A stretch of DNA of 10,806 nt, from contig DUAA01000265.1 in the NCBI GenBank assembly GCA_012961055.1, positions 1-10,806 of the forward strand, given 5' to 3'. Source of the stretch: Nitrospinaceae bacterium. Its GTDB lineage: Bacteria > Nitrospinota > Nitrospinia > Nitrospinales > VA-1. Under the pieces are notes generated by a model, which saw only the letters and a program-made list of their open reading frames with translations, ran no database searches and was not told the origin of the DNA. The stretch's first letter is position 1. Every line of letters starts with the position of its first letter. Made by a program: the position numbers and the translations under genes. Positions 6,096-10,806 of the stretch are shown piece after piece.

Positions 6096-7463
6096 ATGTT
6101 ACCAGAGCAGCATGATATTTTATTTTCATTTATAGCCATCGTTTTTGCCGTTTTCGGGGTTTTTGTTTTCGGCAGTGTGGTGCAAAATTGTAGGGAGAGA
6201 GAAAGCCTGAACGGCAAGAAGTGGGGTGCTATTTTTGGTGTCTTCGCTATTGCTTGTTTCTTGTTTACGGTTCATATGTTTAGCCTGGTCCAGGCTGATC
6301 AATTGGCATTTTTCTTTTCAACATATTTATGGCTTATAGTAGTAATGCTAATCACTTGGGGAATTTTCTTAAAAAGTTCCGGTGTGGAAAGTCAGTCCCC
6401 TCCCATTATTAGAGGATTTTTCTTCTGGACGACAGTTTCGCTTCTGCTGGCAGGTTACACGAACTGGTTGCCGCAGCAACGCAGTGACCCACCACCTAAA
6501 GAAGCAGCGATAGTGGGTGATGTTACGATGGAAGAGTTTGCGGAAATGGGTCGTGTCATAATTTTTGGTGCTAAGCAGGTTGCGGGTCAGAAATCAATCG
6601 GTAAAGGCCAGTGTCCTCTGTGTCACACCTTTGATCCTGGCGATCATATGGGCCGTTGTCCGAACCTGTTCGGAGTTGAAAAAAGAAGTCATGATCGCAT
6701 AAAAGAGGATAGGTATGCATCAAGTCCTATGGCGGTGGGCGAAACAGAGCCGGCTTCAGGAATTGTTAAGGGTAAGTATGATGAGATACCAGAAGAGTAT
6801 CGGCGTCAAAATGGTCCTGATGAGTTCACAGGCGAAGATTATATTCGTGAGTCTCTGATGTGCCCAACCTGTTATGTGGTGGAAGGCTTCGGTAAAGATG
6901 GCGACACAAAAAGCCCGATGCCGGTTATTGTCAAACCGCCTATCAGTTTGAGCCGGGTTGAGGTCAATGCAGTTGTTGCATACCTTCAGTCAAAGGATAC
7001 GCCGGGTGAGTTTGCTACTGTAACTGTTCCGCTGCCTCAGGATGATGCGGGAAATACAGGTGGCGCGGTGGTTGAAGAAGATTCAGATGATGAGGATCGT
7101 CCTGTGTTTGTTACCGGTACTGAGGATATTCAGGCCATGATCAATACATTAGGTTGTCCGCTTTGTCACACTATTCCTGGTGTCGAAGGTGCTATGGGTG
7201 AGTTAGGTCCGAAGCTTCATGAAAAGACCAATGCTCCCATGCGTATCAAAGATCCAAATTACAAGGGCAAGGCCACGAATACAAGAGAATATGTTAGGGA
7301 GTCTATTTTGAACCCTGGCGCGTATGTGGTCTTTAATGAAGCAGAGGGGGAGTTGTTCCCAGATGGTTTAATGCCTACAACTTTTTCGCAGATGCTTTCA
7401 GTTGATGCTCTCGATAAGCTTGTGGATTTTATTAGTCAGACCGAAGCTCCGGCTGGCAGTTAA
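6096..7463 (+). CDS. Membrane-anchored diheme cytochrome c, four helices plus two c domains
   Basis: The 455-residue protein opens with four hydrophobic helices (about 8-30, 44-66, 71-93, 104-125). A proline-rich exit and two related cytochrome c domains follow. Heme sites are CPLCH at 173-177 and CPLCH at 354-358. Likely distal ligands are M275 (KSPMPV) and M426 (DGLMPT). An acidic linker (about 326-335) joins the domains. The domains look like an internal duplication: both end with YIRES or YVRES, a divergent stretch, YVV and the Met loop. At that place the first copy has CPTCY (256-260) where the second has NPGAY. A purine-rich GGGAGAGAGGG precedes ATG 6096. It lies 83 bp after the oxidase and 12 bp before the next gene. 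I infer an electron-transfer subunit feeding the oxidase from the periplasm; no close named family is recognised for the whole protein. Confidence 0.85.
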   Translation: MLPEQHDILFSFIAIVFAVFGVFVFGSVVQNCRERESLNGKKWGAIFGVFAIACFLFTVHMFSLVQADQLAFFFSTYLWLIVVMLITWGIFLKSSGVESQSPPIIRGFFFWTTVSLLLAGYTNWLPQQRSDPPPKEAAIVGDVTMEEFAEMGRVIIFGAKQVAGQKSIGKGQCPLCHTFDPGDHMGRCPNLFGVEKRSHDRIKEDRYASSPMAVGETEPASGIVKGKYDEIPEEYRRQNGPDEFTGEDYIRESLMCPTCYVVEGFGKDGDTKSPMPVIVKPPISLSRVEVNAVVAYLQSKDTPGEFATVTVPLPQDDAGNTGGAVVEEDSDDEDRPVFVTGTEDIQAMINTLGCPLCHTIPGVEGAMGELGPKLHEKTNAPMRIKDPNYKGKATNTREYVRESILNPGAYVVFNEAEGELFPDGLMPTTFSQMLSVDALDKLVDFISQTEAPAGS

Positions 7464-7475
7464 TAGGAGACAACA

Positions 7476-8444
7476 ATGAATAAGACGTTAGTAAGCTTTT
7501 TAGTTTTTGTTGTCGGCCTGGCGGTTTTTCATAACGCCATATTTCCTATCTTTACACCGAAGGAGGTCGGCTGGGTTTTAAATAGGTATGTTTACTTTTT
7601 GGTGTTTATAGCTTATCTAATCATTACACATTTAGTCCTTAGACTTAAGGCTCCAATCGCATTGACGGCTTTGTATGTCTGGTCTTTGGGTTTTTACTTT
7701 TATAAGTATGTTTTATTTCCGCCGATTCCTTGGACCCTGTTTATTACCTATATGGTGATGTGGTCAATTGGTACCTTTCTGTTCGTCAGTCAGGACCCTG
7801 AAACCTTTAGGGCGTTTAGGAAACCAATTGTCAAAACTATTGTCGGGGAATATAAGTTTGCGCAAATCATCGTGCTGATAGCAATGCCGCTTTTGGTTGG
7901 GTTTGCGACTTATAATGTTATTTATCCGTCCTACCAGGAGCCGGTTGAGTTAAGGACGGTGCATCCAGCGCCGCCTGCCACCACCAAGGTGCATGGTAAG
8001 ACGTATCCGCTGGAGTCAACCAATAACCCTTTCCGGATCGATGAGCAGGATAACTATAAGGACAGTTTTCCGTTTCTAGATGCGGACAAGCATGAGTACA
8101 TGAAGTATGTGACAGAGGGAGGAACAATCTTCTTTCAGAACTGTCATTACTGTCATGGTGATCAGTTGAATGGTTTGGGGATGTTCTCCCATGTGTTCAA
8201 CCCCACTCCGGCGAACTTTATCGATCCGGGTACAATTGCTATGCTCCAGGAAGCATTCCTTTTCTGGCGGGTAGCTAAAGGAGGACCGGGTCTTCCGAAC
8301 GAGTCGACTCCATGGTCCTCAGCAATGCCTCCTTGGGAAGAGCATTTGAAAACGGATGAAATGTGGAAGGTCATCCTTTTTGAATACTGGTACACGGGAT
8401 GGCATCCAAGAACATTCGGTACTGAAGGTTCTGTGGGTGAATAA
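7476..8444 (+). CDS. Membrane-anchored monoheme cytochrome c
   Basis: The 322-residue protein has about five hydrophobic helices (4-25, 36-57, 62-80, 86-104, 129-148). A proline-rich linker and one C-terminal class I-like cytochrome c domain follow. The heme site is CHYCH (223-227), with CHGDQLNGLG after it, and the probable distal ligand is M284 (SSAMPPWEEH). The closing ..EMWKVILFEYWYTG.. is the C-terminal helix of such domains. AGGAGA (7465-7470) lies five bases before ATG 7476, and the upstream stop is only 12 bp away, so translation may be coupled. The topology places the heme in the periplasm. Position and layout parallel the preceding gene, so I infer a second electron-entry or structural subunit of the oxidase complex. 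It is not CydB: that family has no c heme and about eight to nine helices. Confidence 0.85.
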   Translation: MNKTLVSFLVFVVGLAVFHNAIFPIFTPKEVGWVLNRYVYFLVFIAYLIITHLVLRLKAPIALTALYVWSLGFYFYKYVLFPPIPWTLFITYMVMWSIGTFLFVSQDPETFRAFRKPIVKTIVGEYKFAQIIVLIAMPLLVGFATYNVIYPSYQEPVELRTVHPAPPATTKVHGKTYPLESTNNPFRIDEQDNYKDSFPFLDADKHEYMKYVTEGGTIFFQNCHYCHGDQLNGLGMFSHVFNPTPANFIDPGTIAMLQEAFLFWRVAKGGPGLPNESTPWSSAMPPWEEHLKTDEMWKVILFEYWYTGWHPRTFGTEGSVGE

Positions 8445-8492
8445 CTTAAGTTGCATTTTCGGTTACTAAAACCTAAACATATGGGAATGATA

Positions 8493-10211
8493 ATGAATAA
8501 GAATAACAACTTTATCAAACGCCTAATCTTTTCTTTCTTGGCGGTGCTGATGATTGCGATTCCTTCTACGGTGATTGCCGCAGTTCCGGATCCAGTCAAG
8601 AAGGACCTGCTGGAGAAGGGCAAAAAGGTTTACTTTAAAAGGTGTGTCTGGTGTCATGGGGTTGAGGGGGGCGGAGATGGCCCATCTGCAGACCGCTTGT
8701 TCACCCGGCCTAGAAACTTCATCCAGGGTACTTTTAAGATTCGTACAACGGATTCTGGAGAGTTACCAATGGACGCGGATCTAATCACAACCGTTAAAAA
8801 TGGTCTCCAGGGTTCGGCGATGCCGGCTTGGGGAGAATTTTTATCAAATGATGAGATCCTCGCGGTGGTCCAATTTGTTAAGACTCTTGTGCAGGATAGG
8901 GATTTTAATGACATTGAAGATGAAGAAGTATTCGTTCAGGACTTTGGCACCAATCCTTGGGGGACAACAGGTCCTTACCATCTAGGTATTCCTCAGGCGG
9001 ATATTGACACGGGTAAAGAAATATTTACGAAAAATAAATGTTTTGAGTGTCATGGCGGCGAAGGCCGAGGTGACGGTAACCCGACAATGAAAGACGACTG
9101 GGGTTTCCCGATTGTTGCAGCCGATTGGCAGCAATGCTGGAATTTCCGTGGCGCACGTCGAGATCCATTCGATCCCTTCCATGTCGTTCGCACCATTTCT
9201 ACCGGTTTGAATGGCACGCCGATGCCTAACTTCAAGGATCAAATCAAAGTTGAAGATCGTTGGAAAATTGCTGCGTTCGTTAACTCACTTTGTCCGAGGA
9301 AGAATATTGATAGATTGACCAACAAGCCTATCCCGGATTTTCTGATTCAGTCTATCTATACTGAAGGAAAAGTATCTCCAAAGATAGATGATCCCAGTTG
9401 GGCGTCTCCAGACACCGATCACCGGATTGTTGCTCTTTCAGAAGAGACTGTGGACAACCCGAAGAAGCATTACATTGCTATGGCGGGTCAGATCACTCGG
9501 GGTAGAAGAAATTTCGATCCTAAAAGCGACAATCTCTGGGTTTCATCTCGATGGAGTGCGGAAGATCAGGCGGTGTACTATCTAGTTGAATACCATACTC
9601 GTTTTCTAACTGATGATCCCGAGTATCCTGATGCGGTAGCGATTCAGTGGCCGGCAAAACTTCAGGATCTATTTGGTGCAGAGAAGCCCTACTTTATCAT
9701 GGGAGACTCTAAAAAACCGGTTGATATCTGGAAGGCAAGTTTCACGCCTCAAGATTACAGTGCGACCGCTGCACCAAATGAAAAAGGTTACCAGTTAAAC
9801 ATGAGTGTGTCAGAAACAGTAGGCTATGGTTTTGATTCCCTTCAGGACAAGGAGTCAGAAGGTAAAGTGGAGATCGTAGACTCTATCTTTCATCAGGGCC
9901 GTGTAAAAATCATGTTTAAACGGAGTTTGGCTACCGATGGTGAATTTGATGTTCAAATTCCCACCGAGAAATTCATTCCTGTTGCATTCATGCAGTGGTC
10001 TGGACGGGATAAGGAAACGGATGAACATAATGCCATCTCAACATGGTATTACACTATTCTGAAACCTGCATTGCCGCAGTCTCTTTATTACATGCCTCCA
10101 ATCATAGCAGCTATATTTGTTGTTTTTCAGGGTTGGGTGGTATGGATGACGAAACGTACGCGTAAAATGTATTCCGAAGGAAAAGTTATACGTGACGAGA
10201 CTCCAAAATAG
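8493..10211 (+). CDS. Diheme cytochrome c fused to an ethylbenzene-dehydrogenase-gamma-like heme b domain (NxrC-like)
   Basis: From ATG 8493 the product has 572 residues. GGGA at 8483-8486 lies six bases upstream, and upstream in-frame starts (TTG 8451, ATG 8481/8487) give a poorer N-terminus. A signal sequence or anchor (7-30, ending TVIAA) is followed by two cytochrome c domains: CVWCH 51-55 with M110 (GSAMP), and CFECH 183-187 with M244 (TPMPN). Residues about 291-524 resemble the EB_dh heme-binding domain of DMSO-reductase-family gamma subunits. Its landmarks are YFIMGDSKKPVDIWKA (400-415), with M403 a possible heme b ligand, and PVAFMQWSGRD followed by AISTWYYTIL. A C-terminal helix (about 533-552) with a positive tail anchors it. 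Such gamma-like proteins carry electrons out of nitrite oxidoreductase-type enzymes. No alpha or beta subunit is nearby, so I infer an electron-relay subunit working with the oxidase. It is the last gene of the operon. Confidence 0.87.
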   Translation: MNKNNNFIKRLIFSFLAVLMIAIPSTVIAAVPDPVKKDLLEKGKKVYFKRCVWCHGVEGGGDGPSADRLFTRPRNFIQGTFKIRTTDSGELPMDADLITTVKNGLQGSAMPAWGEFLSNDEILAVVQFVKTLVQDRDFNDIEDEEVFVQDFGTNPWGTTGPYHLGIPQADIDTGKEIFTKNKCFECHGGEGRGDGNPTMKDDWGFPIVAADWQQCWNFRGARRDPFDPFHVVRTISTGLNGTPMPNFKDQIKVEDRWKIAAFVNSLCPRKNIDRLTNKPIPDFLIQSIYTEGKVSPKIDDPSWASPDTDHRIVALSEETVDNPKKHYIAMAGQITRGRRNFDPKSDNLWVSSRWSAEDQAVYYLVEYHTRFLTDDPEYPDAVAIQWPAKLQDLFGAEKPYFIMGDSKKPVDIWKASFTPQDYSATAAPNEKGYQLNMSVSETVGYGFDSLQDKESEGKVEIVDSIFHQGRVKIMFKRSLATDGEFDVQIPTEKFIPVAFMQWSGRDKETDEHNAISTWYYTILKPALPQSLYYMPPIIAAIFVVFQGWVVWMTKRTRKMYSEGKVIRDETPK

Positions 10212-10217
10212 GCGTCA

Positions 10218-10336
10218 CTAGTATTATAAGAAAAGCCCACCGATTATTCGGTGGGCTTTTTTTATGTCTTTTATTCCGCGTTTAAAGGATCGAAATAGAT
10301 ATCATAAAATGATACAGATACATCCTAGTATTATAA
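10218..10336. repeat. Pair of 12-bp direct repeats CTAGTATTATAA around the terminator
   Basis: CTAGTATTATAA occurs at 10218-10229 and again at 10325-10336, one on each side of the terminator and 107 bp apart. The second copy extends into a near-palindrome, CTAGTATTATAATATTAG. A separate hairpin TATCAT-AAA-ATGATA lies at 10300-10314. These are short AT-rich matches, and no mobile-element gene or target duplication is seen. Confidence 0.4.
10231..10263 (+). terminator. Strong intrinsic terminator of the oxidase operon
   Basis: GCCCACCGA (10235-10243), loop TTAT, TCGGTGGGC (10248-10256), then seven T. The flanking AAAA (10231-10234) extends pairing with the T-run. It lies 20 bp after the last stop. 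The A-run upstream means it could also work for minus-strand transcription arriving from rpoZ. Confidence 0.93.
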
Positions 10337-10431
10337 TATTAGAGACGTAATTCCTGAGGAGTTCTAGAGTTTTAACTTAGCAGTTACTTGACGGAATTTT
10401 TTAATGCCGGGATGTTGATGGATCGGGGGAT
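10264..10431. other. Gene-free convergent spacer
   Basis: The 168 bases between the oxidase-operon terminator and the rpoZ stop hold only small AT-rich palindromes. No clear separate terminator for rpoZ is visible, so the shared terminator upstream may serve both sides. Confidence 0.6.
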
Positions 10432-10674
10432 TTAGACTTCTTCAGTAACCTGTTCCAGTTCCATATTTCCTTCAATAATTTCTCTGAGTGCCAATTCAAA
10501 AAATGATTTTGGGTCAGAATATTCATCAGGGTCTACATCAATCGTAGGTTGGGCTCCGGTCTCAAGTTGATGAATCCTTTGCGTAACTAGGAGGCATAGC
10601 AGAAACCGGCTTTTTACTACATCTTGCGCCTGGCGTATCAACTCCAAAGTGTCTTGCATTTCCAATTGCTTCAT
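10432..10674 (-). CDS. rpoZ: RNA polymerase omega subunit
   Basis: The 80-residue product fits the omega family, which binds the RNA polymerase beta-prime subunit and aids its assembly and stability. Conserved points seen are a short N-terminal helix, SRFLLCLLVTQRIHQLETG (residues 22-40, matching the usual NRFxLVxxAxxRxxQLxxG), and FFELALREIIEG (58-69, matching xxALREIxEG). Length is close to E. coli omega (91 residues). ATG 10674-10672 is preceded by TAGGA about five bases away. A promoter sits directly upstream, so it is transcribed from its own start. The gmk gene that often precedes rpoZ is not recognisable in the remaining ~130 bases. Confidence 0.85.
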   Translation of the reverse strand: MKQLEMQDTLELIRQAQDVVKSRFLLCLLVTQRIHQLETGAQPTIDVDPDEYSDPKSFFELALREIIEGNMELEQVTEEV

Positions 10675-10701
10675 ATTTTTCCTATTTTAAAAGTTTGCGC
10701 T

Positions 10702-10730
10702 ATTGTAGTGGCATTTTTATCTTCTGTCAA
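10702..10730 (-). promoter_or_regulatory. rpoZ: Sigma-70 promoter of rpoZ
   Basis: On the minus strand TTGACA (10730-10725, perfect) and TACAAT (10707-10702, five of six) are separated by exactly 17 bases. The start near 10695 leaves a leader of about 20 bases that contains the AGGA ribosome site. Confidence 0.75.
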
Positions 10731-10806
10731 CTGCTAGCCGAAGGGGCAAGTATAGAGTGATTTTTCAGCCGTGCTAACTCTTCGCTCGCCGTAATAGTCA
10801 TTGCTG
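10731..10806. other. Unassigned right edge
   Basis: Two minus-strand frames stay open to the window edge here; one would end in a TGA at 10729-10727, inside the rpoZ -35 box. Neither tail (for example ...LARLKNHSILAPSASS) is recognisable. It could be the end of an upstream gene or plain intergenic DNA. Confidence 0.3.

Noticed and set aside
6861..6875. CPTCY as a third heme c site of the diheme cytochrome
   Set aside because: It lacks the histidine needed in CxxCH; reported as an oddity and not counted as a heme.
8451..8492. TTG start and 14-residue N-terminal extension of the last operon gene
   Set aside because: A signal sequence begins properly at ATG 8493 with GGGA six bases upstream; the extension is not part of a usual export signal.
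8162..8623. Minus-strand open frame across the junction of the last two operon genes
   Set aside because: It covers conserved cytochrome motifs on the other strand and shows no family features.
10309..10337. Promoter-like TATAAT at 10332-10337 on the plus strand
   Set aside because: The -35 (ATGATA) matches only four of six in AT-rich DNA, and no plus-strand gene follows.
10727..10806. Tail of gmk upstream of rpoZ
   Set aside because: No guanylate kinase motif is present in any of the open frames, and the rpoZ promoter lies over the possible stop.

Overview
The window looks like chromosomal DNA from a Gram-negative, aerobic, cytochrome-rich bacterium. The best guess is a nitrite oxidiser or close relative (Nitrospinota or Nitrospirota type). 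This rests on gene content: a cytochrome bd-like oxidase without a quinol loop, sitting with c-type cytochromes and a protein with the heme-binding domain of DMSO-reductase-family gamma subunits. That combination is known from nitrite-oxidising and anammox lineages. No nitrite oxidoreductase catalytic subunit is present, so the assignment is inference.

Left part (1-1513, minus strand): a PAP2-family phosphatase followed 17 bp later by a GT9 heptosyltransferase-like gene (waaC type) that runs off the left edge. This is a small envelope/LPS operon. Its promoter can be read at 1553-1581, overlapped by a 15-bp palindrome. The phosphatase appears to begin at an ATT codon. The divergent plus-strand pair (1663-3701) is a TIGR04282/DUF2064 glycosyltransferase-like gene and hisD (histidinol dehydrogenase).

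Centre (3702-10263, plus strand): a 340-bp leader with two promoter-like sites, then four same-strand genes ending at a strong intrinsic terminator. They encode (1) a CydA-like oxidase subunit of 656 residues with H, H and M heme ligands but no Q-loop; (2) a four-helix membrane protein with two periplasmic cytochrome c domains; (3) a membrane protein with about five helices and one cytochrome c domain; and (4) an exported, C-terminally anchored protein with two cytochrome c domains fused to an ethylbenzene-dehydrogenase-gamma-like heme b domain. No CydB is present. The likely reading is one membrane complex, or a tightly coupled chain, passing electrons from a periplasmic donor through c and b hemes to an oxygen-reducing bd-like core. 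It carries five CxxCH heme c sites in total.

Right part (10264-10806): a gene-free stretch with small palindromes, then rpoZ (RNA polymerase omega) on the minus strand with its own near-consensus promoter. The last ~75 bases are unassigned.

The oxidase operon is the most interesting part of the window. The rest is ordinary housekeeping and envelope content.
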